64,000 nt of DNA from Staphylococcus devriesei. GTDB lineage: Bacteria > Bacillota > Bacilli > Staphylococcales > Staphylococcaceae. Positions within the stretch are counted from its first letter, which is position 1. Each line of letters opens with the position of its first letter. Shown here piece by piece: positions 46,345 to 55,892 of the stretch. The DNA is taken from positions 1 through 64,000 of the forward strand of contig NZ_PPRG01000022.1 in NCBI RefSeq assembly GCF_002902625.1. Reading direction: 5' to 3'. Below the pieces are notes generated by a model. It ran no database searches. It saw only the letters and a program-made list of their open reading frames with translations, and was not told the origin of the DNA. Position numbers and translations under genes: made by a program.

Positions 46345-47031
46345 ATGAATATTTTACAAGCAGTTTTAATGATATTGTTGACCGTCGTAATGTATATTGT
46401 AGCTAGAAAATTACAACAGAAATACGATAACCCATTTTTAAATCCAGCACTAGTTGGCTCAATTGGCGTTATCGTTGTACTTCTACTTACTCACCAAAAT
46501 TACCATGACTATATGGCTGGCGGTAAATGGATTAATCATTTATTAAACGCTACCGTTGTCTGTCTGGCATATCCACTATATAAGAATCGACATAAAATTT
46601 TTGGGAATTTAAGTATTATTTTCTCAAGCGTGATGGCTGGCGTCATACTTAATTTTGTGTTAGTGTTTACCTCGTTAAAGTTATTGGGTTACTCTGAAGA
46701 AACAATTGTAACTATCTTACCAAGATCTATAACCGCTGCAGTAGGAATAGAAGTATCTCACGAATTAGGAGGTACTGATACGATTACAGTATTATTTATT
46801 ATTACGACAGGGTTAATTGGTAGTATGATGGGTTCATTGTTGTTGAAAGTAGGTAATTTTCAAACTTCGATAGCCAGAGGATTAACGTATGGTAATGCAT
46901 CACACGCTTTTGGTACGGCGAAAGCGTTAGAACACGACATAGAGTCTGGCGCATTTAGTTCAATTGGAATGATTTTAACGGCTGTAATTAGTTCAATTCT
47001 CATTCCAATTATGATTAGTTTATTTTACTAA
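46345..47031 (+). CDS. cidB: CidB, LrgB-family membrane protein, 228 aa
   Basis: The partner of CidA is a polytopic membrane protein of the LrgB/CidB family. The signature stretches [33 protein letters not shown] and [18 protein letters not shown] are present. The ATG at 46345 follows the cidA stop by one base, so the two are translationally linked. Confidence 0.93.
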   Translation: MNILQAVLMILLTVVMYIVARKLQQKYDNPFLNPALVGSIGVIVVLLLTHQNYHDYMAGGKWINHLLNATVVCLAYPLYKNRHKIFGNLSIIFSSVMAGVILNFVLVFTSLKLLGYSEETIVTILPRSITAAVGIEVSHELGGTDTITVLFIITTGLIGSMMGSLLLKVGNFQTSIARGLTYGNASHAFGTAKALEHDIESGAFSSIGMILTAVISSILIPIMISLFY

Positions 47032-47082
47032 AGGGAGTATATATTAAGTATTTGTTAAGTTAAGAAAGGAGCTATTGTAATA

Positions 47083-48822
47083 ATGGCGAAGATCAAAGCA
47101 AATGAAGCATTAGTTAAAGCATTAGAAGCATGGGACATTGATCATCTTTATGGTATTCCAGGTGACTCAATTGATGCAGTAGTAGATAGTTTACGTACAG
47201 TGAGAGATTCATTCAAATTCTATCACGTACGTCATGAAGAAGTAGCAAGTTTAGCAGCTGCTTCATATACAAAAATGACAGGTAAAATCGGTGTTGCATT
47301 AAGTATCGGTGGTCCTGGTATTATCCACTTATTAAACGGTATGTATGACGCTAAAATGGATCGCGTTCCTCAATTAATTTTAGCTGGTCAAACTAACAGC
47401 ACATTATTAGGAACTAAAGCATTCCAAGAAACTAATATTACTGACATGGTAGCAGATGTTTCTGTGTTTAATCACCAAATCCAAAAAGGCGACAACGTGT
47501 TTGAAGTAGTTAACGAAGCAATTCGTACTGCATATGAAAAACGCGGTGTAGCAGTAGTAGTATGTCCAAACGATTTATTAACTGATAAAATCAAAGACAC
47601 TACTAACCGTGCAATTGATACTACTAAACCTAAAGCACCAACTCCAACATTACGTAGTATTAAAAAAGCAGCTAAATTAATCGATAAAAGTAAAAAACCA
47701 GTTATGATTATCGGTGTAGGTGCACAAAATGCTAAAGATGAATTACGTGAATTTATCGAAGCAGCTAAAATTCCAGTAATTCATACATTACCAGCAAAAG
47801 CTATTTTACCTGATGATCATCCATATAGTATTGGTAACTTAGGTAAAATCGGTACGAAAACATCTTATCAAACAATTCAAGATGCTGACTTATTAATTAT
47901 GGCAGGTACAAACTATCCTTACGTTGACTACCTACCTAAGAAAAATATTAAAGCAATCCAAATCGACACTAACCCAGCTGTTATTGGACACCGTTTCAAT
48001 GTAAACGTTGGCGTAGTTGGCGATGCTAAACTTGCTTTCCACCAATTAACTGACAGCATTAAACACGTTCCACAACGTGCGTTCTTAGATAAAACATTAG
48101 AACGTAAAGCAGTGTGGGATAAATGGATGGAACAAGATATGAACCAAGAAAGTTCACCAATTCGTCCAGAACGTTTAATGAAATCTATTAGCAAATATAG
48201 TAACGACGACGCTGTATTCTCAGTTGACGTTGGTACTTCAACAGTTTGGTCTACACGTTACTTAAACCTTTCTGTTAATAATAAATTCATTATTTCATCA
48301 TGGTTAGGTACTATGGGTTGCGGTCTTCCAGGAGCTATTGCTTCTAAAATTGCATTCCCTAAACGTCAAGCTATCTCAATCACTGGTGACGGTGCATTCC
48401 AAATGGTAATGCAAGACTTTGCAACTGCTGTTCAATATAACTTACCAATGACAATCTTTGTTATGAATAACAAACAATTATCATTCATTAAATATGAACA
48501 ACAAGCTGCTGGTGAATTAGAATATGCCATTGATTTCTCTGATATGGACCATGCTAAATTCGCAGAAGCTGCTGGCGGTAAAGGTTATGTCTTAAAAGAC
48601 CCTAGCCGTATTGATGAAGTTGTAGAAGCAGCATTAAATGAAAATGTACCAACAATCGTTGACGTACACGTTGATCCTAACGCTGCGCCATTACCAGGTA
48701 AAATTGTAAATGAAGAAGCAATTAACTATGGTAAATGGGCTTACAGATCAATCACTGAAGATAAAAAATTAGACTTCGACGAAATTCCACCACTTTCAGT
48801 TGCAGCTAAACGTTTCTTATAA
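47083..48822 (+). CDS. cidC: Pyruvate oxidase (quinone) CidC, 579 aa
   Basis: It converts pyruvate to acetate and CO2, feeding electrons to menaquinone at the membrane. As a thiamine-diphosphate enzyme, it has the activating Glu in VRHEEVAS (about 50), GDGAFQMVMQDFATA (about 440) and NNKQLSFIKYEQ. Third gene of cidABC. Its acetate output opposes AlsS/BudA, which consume the same pyruvate without acid. AAGGAG precedes the ATG. Codon use is highly biased. Confidence 0.94.
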   Translation: MAKIKANEALVKALEAWDIDHLYGIPGDSIDAVVDSLRTVRDSFKFYHVRHEEVASLAAASYTKMTGKIGVALSIGGPGIIHLLNGMYDAKMDRVPQLILAGQTNSTLLGTKAFQETNITDMVADVSVFNHQIQKGDNVFEVVNEAIRTAYEKRGVAVVVCPNDLLTDKIKDTTNRAIDTTKPKAPTPTLRSIKKAAKLIDKSKKPVMIIGVGAQNAKDELREFIEAAKIPVIHTLPAKAILPDDHPYSIGNLGKIGTKTSYQTIQDADLLIMAGTNYPYVDYLPKKNIKAIQIDTNPAVIGHRFNVNVGVVGDAKLAFHQLTDSIKHVPQRAFLDKTLERKAVWDKWMEQDMNQESSPIRPERLMKSISKYSNDDAVFSVDVGTSTVWSTRYLNLSVNNKFIISSWLGTMGCGLPGAIASKIAFPKRQAISITGDGAFQMVMQDFATAVQYNLPMTIFVMNNKQLSFIKYEQQAAGELEYAIDFSDMDHAKFAEAAGGKGYVLKDPSRIDEVVEAALNENVPTIVDVHVDPNAAPLPGKIVNEEAINYGKWAYRSITEDKKLDFDEIPPLSVAAKRFL

Positions 48823-48864
48823 TATAGATTCAAAAAATAATATAGGATATAAATCCTAAAATAT

Positions 48865-48906
48865 AGGCTTAGAGGCGATTCAATTATGAATCATCTCTAC
48901 GTCTTT
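48865..48906 (+). terminator. Terminator after cidC, repeat-family hairpin
   Basis: AGGCTTAGAGGCGATTC pairs with GAATCATCTCTACGTCT and ends in TTTT. Confidence 0.78.
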
Positions 48907-48939
48907 TCGTTTATTAATACTCCGTATTGTTTGGGAGCG

Positions 48940-49062
48940 GGACAGAAATCTAATGTAATTTCTAAGATTTCGTCGTCCCGCCCCGGCAAGGTTGACTAGA
49001 GATGAAGAAAGTCCAGGTTGGACGCATCTTCATCACAGACAACTACTGCCAAGCTTAGCTAT
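48940..49062 (+). repeat. Dispersed GGGACAG repeat, long copy B
   Basis: Begins GGGACAGAAATCTAATGTAA and parallels 44093-44215 for about 120 bases, including two hairpins. It is followed by the half palindrome seen at 39246-39335. Confidence 0.85.
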
Positions 49063-49287
49063 TGAGGATGTTCCCCTAGGAGTCTCATCAACAATACTAC
49101 GTTTTTACGTATAATTTTATATTAAAATGCTAAAAAATAAATCAAACAATATGGAACAGCAACTTCACATTATTCAACATTGAAGTTTTATTAAAATTAT
49201 TTTTATTTAATTTCATAAACAGCGCTTTAAATGATTTTTATTTTTAGAGTTCTAAATAAATATAATTATTTTCCATAAAAAAAGGTA

Positions 49288-49316
49288 TTGAAAACGGTTT
49301 TACAAATGTATATAAT
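49288..49316 (+). promoter_or_regulatory. glcB promoter with overlapping cre site
   Basis: TTGAAA, 17 bases, TATAAT form a strong sigma-A promoter. TGAAAACGGTTTTA (49289-49302) is a cre site at 13 of 14 positions and covers the -35, so CcpA should repress it in glucose. Confidence 0.8.
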
Positions 49317-49357
49317 TGGAATTAATTAAAAAGAACTGCGTGTTACTATTAAATTAG

Positions 49358-49620
49358 GCATAAGCAAATTAAGAGATTAAGGCATTAAAGGTGTCTTGAT
49401 TAGAATATAAATTAAATGAGGATGGCAAGAAATAAAAGTAAGGTACCTATAACCGGTATCGTTGTCTATGAATTTCTCGTAGGCAAATCATTTATACTTG
49501 CAAATATTAATTTATATTCTTAAAAGTAGACTAGGAATTATTGGGATAGGTGTACGCTCATTGATTTAATGAGTGACACTAAACAATTCCTAAAACGTAC
49601 TTTTCTCTTTTTGCTTATGT
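49358..49620 (+). ncRNA. Structured regulatory leader of glcB
   Basis: CATAAGCAAA (49359-49368) pairs with TTTGCTTATG (49610-49619), closing a 240-base domain. Inside are GGTACC/GGTATC (about 49442) and a long hairpin made of AAAAGTA/TACTTTT (49522/49598), AGGAATT/AATTCCT and CTCATT/AATGAG. A T-rich run follows that hairpin, so it looks like a terminator, and the closing helix uses the same T-run: the two folds exclude each other. GlcT antitermination is the known mode for such genes, but I cannot recognise a RAT sequence with confidence. Confidence 0.6.
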
Positions 49621-49667
49621 CTTTTTTATTGTCATAAAGTTCAATATATAAAGAAGGGAAGAGGATT

Positions 49668-51734
49668 ATGTTTAAGAAATTTTTCGGTCAATTGCAACGT
49701 ATCGGTAAAGCCTTAATGTTACCAGTTGCGATTTTACCAGCCGCAGGGATTTTACTCGCATTTGGTAATGCCATGCATAATGAACAATTAGTTGGTATTG
49801 CTCCATGGCTAAAAATGGATGTCTTTGTCATGATATCATCTGTCATGGAAGCATCTGGACAAATTATATTTGATAACTTGCCGTTACTATTTGCAGTCGG
49901 TACAGCATTAGGATTAGCAGGTGGCGATGGTGTAGCAGCTTTAGCCGCATTAGTTGGTTACTTAATTATGAACGCAACAATGGGTAAAGTAATGGATATC
50001 TCTATTGATGATATTTATAGTTACGCTAATGGTGCGAAAGAACTAAGTCAAGCCAATAAACTACCAGCCAATGCTTTAATTTTAGGAATACCAACCCTAC
50101 AAACTGGGGTGTTTGGTGGTATCATCATGGGTGCAATCGCCGCATGGTGTTATAACAAGTATTATAATATTACATTGCCGGCTTTCTTAGGTTTCTTTGC
50201 TGGTAAACGTTTTGTGCCAATCGCAACTTCAGTCGCAGCGATTATTGCAGGGATTTTACTAAGCTTCATTTGGCCTCCAATTCAAGACGGGTTAAATAGC
50301 TTATCTAACTTCTTATTAAATAAAAACTTAACATTAACGACATTTATCTTTGGTGTAATTGAACGTTCATTAATTCCATTTGGTTTACACCATATTTTCT
50401 ATGCACCATTCTGGTTTGAATTTGGTGAATATACAAACCATGCCGGAGACTTAATTCGTGGAGACCAACGTATTTGGATGTCTCAATTAAAAGACGGTGT
50501 TCAATTTACAGCTGGTACGTTTACAACAGGTAAATATCCATTTATGATGTTTGGTCTTCCAGCTGCAGCATTAGCAATTTATAGAAATGCACGTCCTGAA
50601 CGTAAAAAAGTTGTTGGTGGTTTAATGTTATCAGCTGCCTTAACTTCATTCTTAACAGGAATTACAGAACCATTAGAATTCTCATTCTTATTTGTAGCAC
50701 CATTATTATATGTTATTCATGTACTATTAGCAGGTACATCGTTCTTAGTAATGCACTTATTAGATGTTAAAATCGGTATGACATTCTCAGGTGGATTTAT
50801 TGATTACATTCTTTATGGCTTACTAAACTGGGATCGTACGCATGCCTTATTAGTTATTCCAGTAGGTTTAGTATACGCAGTTGTTTACTACTTCCTATTC
50901 AGTTTCGCAATTAAGAAATTTAACTTGAAGACTCCTGGTCGTGAAGATACTGAACAAGAAGTACGTAACTCTAGTGTAGCGAAATTGCCATTCGATGTAT
51001 TAGATGCTATGGGTGGTAAAGAAAACATCAAACACTTAGATGCTTGTATTACACGCTTACGTGTTGAAGTGAATGATAAATCTAAAGTAGATGTCCCAGG
51101 ATTAAAAGCATTGGGTGCTTCAGGCGTGCTTGAGGTAGGTAATAACATGCAAGCAATCTTTGGACCTAAGTCAGATCAAATTAAACACGATATGGCTAAA
51201 ATTATGAGTGGAGAAATCACAAAAGCGAGCGAAACAACTGTTACTGAAGAAGAATCAAATGAACCAGTACATGTTGAAGATATTAAGGGAACTGAAATTT
51301 ATGCGCCAGGTACTGGACATATCATTCCATTATCAGAAGTGCCAGATAAAGTATTCTCTGAAAAAATGATGGGCGATGGCGTAGGCTTTGTACCAGAAGG
51401 TGGAGAAATTGTAGCACCATTCGATGGTACAGTTAAGACAATTTTCCCAACGAAACATGCGATTGGTTTAGAATCAAATAGTGGCGTCGAAGTACTTATT
51501 CATATCGGTATCGATACAGTTAAATTAAATGGAGAAGGCTTCGAAAGTTTAGTCAATGCTGATGAAACAGTAACTCAAGGTCAACCATTAATGAAGATTA
51601 ATCTAGCATACTTAAAAGAACATGCACCAAGCACAGTTACACCAGTAATTATTACAAACCTAGGAGATAAAACATTAACAGTAGAAGATGTAACATCTGT
51701 TGACCCAGGAAAAGTAATTATGACAATTAAATAA
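49668..51734 (+). CDS. glcB: Glucose-specific PTS enzyme IICBA, 688 aa
   Basis: It imports and phosphorylates glucose. The order is IIC (about 1-415, membrane; [15 protein letters not shown]), IIB (about 435-515; phospho-Cys in [14 protein letters not shown]) and IIA (about 540-685; phospho-His in [14 protein letters not shown]). Full-length, with GGGAAGAGG before the ATG. Homologues are also called ptsG; by its position after cidC I favour the glcB name. Controlled by a cre-covered promoter and a structured leader. Confidence 0.9.
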   Translation: MFKKFFGQLQRIGKALMLPVAILPAAGILLAFGNAMHNEQLVGIAPWLKMDVFVMISSVMEASGQIIFDNLPLLFAVGTALGLAGGDGVAALAALVGYLIMNATMGKVMDISIDDIYSYANGAKELSQANKLPANALILGIPTLQTGVFGGIIMGAIAAWCYNKYYNITLPAFLGFFAGKRFVPIATSVAAIIAGILLSFIWPPIQDGLNSLSNFLLNKNLTLTTFIFGVIERSLIPFGLHHIFYAPFWFEFGEYTNHAGDLIRGDQRIWMSQLKDGVQFTAGTFTTGKYPFMMFGLPAAALAIYRNARPERKKVVGGLMLSAALTSFLTGITEPLEFSFLFVAPLLYVIHVLLAGTSFLVMHLLDVKIGMTFSGGFIDYILYGLLNWDRTHALLVIPVGLVYAVVYYFLFSFAIKKFNLKTPGREDTEQEVRNSSVAKLPFDVLDAMGGKENIKHLDACITRLRVEVNDKSKVDVPGLKALGASGVLEVGNNMQAIFGPKSDQIKHDMAKIMSGEITKASETTVTEEESNEPVHVEDIKGTEIYAPGTGHIIPLSEVPDKVFSEKMMGDGVGFVPEGGEIVAPFDGTVKTIFPTKHAIGLESNSGVEVLIHIGIDTVKLNGEGFESLVNADETVTQGQPLMKINLAYLKEHAPSTVTPVIITNLGDKTLTVEDVTSVDPGKVIMTIK

Positions 51735-51768
51735 AAGAGTGAAATAGATAACTACTGCTAAATATAAC

Positions 51769-51813
51769 GAGACTAAGCCATTTCTATAATAATGGTTTAG
51801 TCTCTTTTTTTAG
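51769..51813 (+). terminator. Terminator after glcB
   Basis: GAGACTAAGCCATT pairs with AATGGTTTAGTCTC, followed by seven T's. Confidence 0.9.
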
Positions 51814-51840
51814 TATTTTAATATAAAACTACATGTAACT

Positions 51841-51908
51841 CACGAAGTATTAATAAAAAAGAAGTGTAGAGATGATTCGTGATTGAACCACCTCTACACT
51901 ATCGTTTT
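51841..51908. terminator. Repeat-family hairpin ending adh
   Basis: AGTGTAGAGATGATTC pairs with GAACCACCTCTACACT; the minus strand has TTTTTT after it. Its flank ACGAAGTATTAATAAAAAAG also occurs at 6627. Confidence 0.82.
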
Positions 51909-51969
51909 TAGATTTATGCTCCACACTTGTTATAACATTAGAAATTAAATGAGGTTACGTCATTATTTC

Positions 51970-53022
51970 TTATTTAGTGATATCATTTTCAATTAATATT
52001 TTAATAGCTTTATGATCAGTAGCATTTCTGAATAAATCATATGCTTCTTCAATTTCACTTAGTTTGCTATAGTGTGTAACTAATTGTTCTGGTTGAATTG
52101 TTTTACTTTTTAGTGATTCTAACAGTTCTTCAGTTGTGTTACCTGATACTAAACCAGTTGTAACATTGATATTTTTAATCCATAATTTGTCGATATCAAA
52201 TTGAACAGGTAAACCGTGTACTCCAACGTTCGCGATTGTACCGTCAACACCGATAAGTTTTTGACATAAGTCAAACGTTTGTGGAATACCTACTGCTTCA
52301 ATAGCAACATCTACACCACGATGATTTAACTCTTTAACTTTTGCGATAGCTTCTTCAACATTACTTGAATTAATTGTATGTGTAGCGCCTAAACCTTTCG
52401 CAGTTGCTAAACGGTTGTCATCTAGATCTAACATAATGATTTTAGAAGGAGAGAAGAATTGTGCAGTAAGTAAAGTAGCTAATCCAACTGGACCAGCTCC
52501 TACAATTGCAACTGTGCTACCAGGTTTAACCTTACCTTTTAGCACACCAATTTCATAACCAGTTGGTAAAATATCAGATAACATAACAAGGGCTTCGTCT
52601 GGCAATGATTTAGGTGCATGGTATAAAGAATTGTCCGCGAATGGAACTTTAACATACTCTGCTTGAGTACCATTGATTAAGTGACCTAAAATCCAACTAC
52701 CATCATTTTCGCAGTGAGCATAGATACCTTTTTTACAGTAATAACATTTACCACATGATGAAACAGCAGAAACGATAACTTTGTCGCCAACTTTGAAGTT
52801 ATTTACGTTTGAACCAACAGATTCTACGATACCAATTCCTTCATGACCAAGTGTTGTATTTTCAGGAACTTCTGGTGTGTCTCCTTTAATAATGTGTAAA
52901 TCAGTACCACAAATTGTTGTTTTAACCATTCTAATAATTGCATCTGTACTTTCTGTAACGACTGGTTTTTCTTTCTCAATTAATTGTGCAACTCCAGGTT
53001 TTTCATAATTATAAGCTTTCAT
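51970..53022 (-). CDS. Zinc-dependent alcohol dehydrogenase, 350 aa
   Basis: A medium-chain NAD(P)-dependent dehydrogenase. The catalytic zinc Cys is in TTICGTDLH and its His in LGHEGIGIVESVG; the structural zinc site is CGKCYYCKKGIYAHC (about 91-105); the NAD fold is VAIVGAGPVGLATL. Substrate unclear; acetaldehyde/ethanol or a secondary alcohol such as butanediol is possible. The Rex box directly upstream means it is induced when NADH accumulates, which fits a fermentative role. Confidence 0.88.
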   Translation of the reverse strand: MKAYNYEKPGVAQLIEKEKPVVTESTDAIIRMVKTTICGTDLHIIKGDTPEVPENTTLGHEGIGIVESVGSNVNNFKVGDKVIVSAVSSCGKCYYCKKGIYAHCENDGSWILGHLINGTQAEYVKVPFADNSLYHAPKSLPDEALVMLSDILPTGYEIGVLKGKVKPGSTVAIVGAGPVGLATLLTAQFFSPSKIIMLDLDDNRLATAKGLGATHTINSSNVEEAIAKVKELNHRGVDVAIEAVGIPQTFDLCQKLIGVDGTIANVGVHGLPVQFDIDKLWIKNINVTTGLVSGNTTEELLESLKSKTIQPEQLVTHYSKLSEIEEAYDLFRNATDHKAIKILIENDITK

Positions 53023-53040
53023 AATATGCCCTCCAAAATT

Positions 53041-53058
53041 TTGTGAATTTTTTCACAT
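53041..53058 (-). promoter_or_regulatory. Rex operator of adh
   Basis: TTGTGAATTTTTTCACAT matches TTGTGAAAWWWTTCACAA at all but two or so positions. It lies 19-36 bases before adh, over the promoter region. Confidence 0.83.
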
Positions 53059-53276
53059 ACAGTATACCACGATTTTTTTACTTTGTGTGTATTTAAACGC
53101 AACTAAATATAAAAATAAATCGATAAATTTATTATAAAAAAGTTCGGAGTCTGTTAACTATTTTGTATTACGTTAGATTAGGAGGTATAATGCTTTTTCA
53201 AAGAAGGTAAGAAGATGCAAAATATAGATGAACGACGTAAAATAGACTATACAATAAATTAAAGGAGATTATAACT

Positions 53277-53606
53277 ATGGCTGAGCAATTAACAAGTATT
53301 GAACATTTTCATCAATTCTTAGAGACACATGAATTAGCTGTGATACATGTGATGCGCAATAACTGCTCAGTGTGTCACGCTGTATTACCCCAAATTGAAG
53401 ACATGCTCAAAGATTATCCACGTGTACCATTAGGTGTGATTAATCAATCTGAAATCGAAGCAATCGCTGGAGAGCTATCTATCTTCACCGTGCCAGTAGA
53501 TTTGATCTATATGAACGGTAAAGAGATGCATCGTCAAGCACGTTTTATAGACATGCAAGGCTTCGAATATCAATTGCAGCGTATGTATGAAAGCTTAGAA
53601 GGATAA
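53277..53606 (+). CDS. Thioredoxin-family protein, 109 aa
   Basis: A small thioredoxin-fold protein with the active site RNNCSVCHA (CSVC rather than CGPC, about residues 30-33) and the cis-Pro in FTVPVDLIY. It could be a disulfide reductase or bacillithiol/thioredoxin-like oxidoreductase. AAGGAG precedes the ATG. Convergent with the LDH gene and followed by a shared terminator. Confidence 0.88.
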   Translation: MAEQLTSIEHFHQFLETHELAVIHVMRNNCSVCHAVLPQIEDMLKDYPRVPLGVINQSEIEAIAGELSIFTVPVDLIYMNGKEMHRQARFIDMQGFEYQLQRMYESLEG

Positions 53607-53649
53607 AAGTAGGTATAAGTTTAATGAAAGTTAAGTTAACTATACTAAT

Positions 53650-53700
53650 GCGGGACAATAATATCTTTAAATATTAATAAGATATTTGTCCCGCTTTTTC
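53650..53700. terminator. Bidirectional terminator
   Basis: GCGGGACAA-ATATCTT pairs with AAGATA-TTTGTCCCGC, T-run on the plus strand and A-run giving T's on the minus. Between trx-like and ldh genes. Confidence 0.88.
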
Positions 53701-53711
53701 ATATTGATCAA

Positions 53712-54671
53712 TTAACTTAGAAGCTTTTCAATAATTCTATCGGCACGTTGTTGGTAATCTTTAATGACATTAGCAGATTGCTTGAAGCGTACTAATTCAT
53801 CTTCTTCCAATGCCAACTCGATGACTCTATCAGCACCGTTCCCATTGATTACTGTTGGTGTACCTATATACAATCCATTAAGACCATATTCGCCTTCGAT
53901 GTAGCTTGATACATTCATAATAATATTTTTATTGAAAAGGATGGCTTCAACAATTCGGACTAAACTTAGCGATATCCCAAAATTGGTTGTGCCTTTTCGA
54001 ACATAAATATCATAACCCACCTGGGTCGTTTGAGTTGAAATAGATTGCATGAACGTTGCCTTATCAACATTAGGAGTTAATAAGTCCAATACAGGTTCAC
54101 CAGCAACTTGTGCGTGGGACCATACTTGCACCTGTGAATCTCCATGCTCTCCAATTACAGGAGCATAAACGCTTTGAGGTGCGACATTTAAAGCACGACT
54201 GAGAAAGAATTCGAAGCGGGCTGTATCTAATGAAGTTCCTGAGCCGATAATTTTATTTTTTGGAAAATGCGATACCCGTTTAATAACATAGCTCATAATA
54301 TCTACGGGATTGGAAGGTAATACGAAATACCCGTCAAAGCCATGATTTATAACTTGTTGAATCATAGGTACAAAAATCTCTACATTATCTTCTAATAATT
54401 GAAGACGCGTGTCTCCCTTAGCCATTATCGCACTAGCACAAATAACGACAATATCAGCATTAGAACAATCTTCATAGCTACCTACATGAACATCTGTATA
54501 ACTATCACTAAAGGGAGTAGCATGATTTAAATCCCAAACATCTGCTTTAGCTTTATCCTCATCAATATCTATAATTGCCAGTTCGTCTACAAGTCCTTTC
54601 GCTACAATAGCATGCGTAAACGCAGAGCCGACATAACCACTTCCGATTAACACAATCTTATGACGTGACAT
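53712..54671 (-). CDS. L-lactate dehydrogenase family protein with altered specificity loop, 319 aa
   Basis: The NAD-dependent L-2-hydroxyacid dehydrogenase fold is complete. Coenzyme binding is VLIGSGYVGSAF; the active site has the mobile-loop Arg in GDTRLQLL, the Asp/Arg pair in GTSLDTARFEF, and the His in IGEHGDSQV. The loop that usually reads QKPGETR reads MAKGDTR, so the pyruvate-reading Gln (102 in LDH numbering) is Met. That suggests a bulkier 2-oxoacid than pyruvate. An in-frame ATG at 54677 exists; the one at 54671 has better spacing to AGG. A weak CodY-like sequence lies about 30 bases upstream (54701-54715, 12 of 15). Confidence 0.88.
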   Translation of the reverse strand: MSRHKIVLIGSGYVGSAFTHAIVAKGLVDELAIIDIDEDKAKADVWDLNHATPFSDSYTDVHVGSYEDCSNADIVVICASAIMAKGDTRLQLLEDNVEIFVPMIQQVINHGFDGYFVLPSNPVDIMSYVIKRVSHFPKNKIIGSGTSLDTARFEFFLSRALNVAPQSVYAPVIGEHGDSQVQVWSHAQVAGEPVLDLLTPNVDKATFMQSISTQTTQVGYDIYVRKGTTNFGISLSLVRIVEAILFNKNIIMNVSSYIEGEYGLNGLYIGTPTVINGNGADRVIELALEEDELVRFKQSANVIKDYQQRADRIIEKLLS

Positions 54672-54834
54672 AAACATAACCTACTTTCTACTTAATATTG
54701 AAAATTCTGATAATTATATTATAGATTAATATTTTCAATAAAAAAACAAAGAAAAAGGTTTAAAATGTGGTTTACTAAAATTTAAGAGCGATTAGGTTTA
54801 TAATTAATTATTGTATAGGAGGGCATGATATAAA

Positions 54835-55806
54835 ATGAAAAAGAGAATGTTTACTGTTGCAACTTCAGCTTTATTAGGTACGTTAGCGTTTGTAAAAGTA
54901 AAAGAAAAACGCAGCTATAAAAGTGTCTTAATGGAAAGCTATATCCGTATGTCTGGAATGAAGAAACCATTTGAAAATGTTGAAGATGCTAAGAAAGCTT
55001 TACAAGAAACAAAAGAGATTACTGCTGGTAAATATGAAGGCACAAATTACGAATTTAAACATGATGTTAAAACTAAGAGTTGGAATGGTTCAGTAACATA
55101 CGTAGTGAATGCACAACGTAACCGTCAACAAAAAGTTATTCTGTACATTCATGGTGGCGCATGGTTCCAAGACCCTCTAGATGAGCACTTTGAATTTATC
55201 GATCAACTTGCAGGACAACTAGATGCGCGTATCATTATGCCGATTTACCCTAAAGTGCCACACCGTGATTACCGTACAACGTTTGAGCTATTAAAAAGTA
55301 TTTATGAAAAACAATTGACTGAAGTTGAAAGTTCAGACCAACTTACTATTATGGGTGATTCAGCCGGCGGACAAATCGCGTTATCTTTTGCTGAATATCT
55401 AAATGAAGCGACACAACTACAACAACCGGGCCACATCGTCATGTTATCGCCAGTCCTAGACGGTACACTAAGTAACCCTGATGCAAAAGAATATGAAAAA
55501 ATTGATCCGATGCTTGGTATCGAGGGCAGTAAATACTTTATTGAATTATGGGCAGGCGACTTACCTATTGAGGATTATAAAATCTCTCCAATCAACGGTA
55601 ATTTAGAAGGCCTAGGACGTATTTCAATCTTTATTGGCACAAAAGAAACATTGTATCCGGATGCTTTAAAACTATCTCAAATGCTAAATGAAAAGGGAAT
55701 AGAACATGACTTTACGCCGGGATATAACTTGTTCCATATTTATCCAATATTCCCGTTACCAGAAAGACAGAAATTCTTTGCGCAACTTAAGAATATTATT
55801 CAATAA
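54835..55806 (+). CDS. Alpha/beta hydrolase (HSL-type esterase), 323 aa
   Basis: A carboxylesterase of the hormone-sensitive-lipase group. The oxyanion motif HGGAWFQDP (about 105) and the nucleophile elbow MGDSAGGQ (Ser about 180) are typical; the His is in the NLFHIYPIF end. The N-terminus (TVATSALLGTLAFVKVKEK) may be a membrane anchor. GGAGGG precedes the ATG. Substrate unknown. Confidence 0.86.
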   Translation: MKKRMFTVATSALLGTLAFVKVKEKRSYKSVLMESYIRMSGMKKPFENVEDAKKALQETKEITAGKYEGTNYEFKHDVKTKSWNGSVTYVVNAQRNRQQKVILYIHGGAWFQDPLDEHFEFIDQLAGQLDARIIMPIYPKVPHRDYRTTFELLKSIYEKQLTEVESSDQLTIMGDSAGGQIALSFAEYLNEATQLQQPGHIVMLSPVLDGTLSNPDAKEYEKIDPMLGIEGSKYFIELWAGDLPIEDYKISPINGNLEGLGRISIFIGTKETLYPDALKLSQMLNEKGIEHDFTPGYNLFHIYPIFPLPERQKFFAQLKNIIQ

Positions 55807-55845
55807 TGTAAAATAACAAGGTAAGAAATTGAAATATAATTAACA

Positions 55846-55892
55846 AGGTGCTAACGACCCTCATTGGAGGAGTTAGCACCTTTTGTATTGCC
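55846..55892. terminator. Terminator overlapping the end of the 56180 gene
   Basis: AAGGTGCTAAC pairs with GTTAGCACCTT. On the minus strand the stem includes the last codons (GANSSNEGR) and the stop of the gene, so the coding sequence forms half the terminator. On the plus strand it is followed by TTG and may end the esterase transcript. Confidence 0.75.

Larger units (their letters stand above)
48823..49287. other. Repeat-rich region between cidC and the glcB promoter
   Basis: Contains the cidC terminator (48865-48906), the long dispersed repeat (48940-49062) and a half palindrome CCCCTAGGAGTCTCATCAAC AATAC near 49075-49099. The rest is AT-rich and I see no gene. Confidence 0.6.

Noticed and set aside
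49416-49523. 35-codon frame in the glcB leader as a leader peptide
   Set aside because: No Shine-Dalgarno before the ATG and no run of regulatory codons; kept only as a note in the leader finding.
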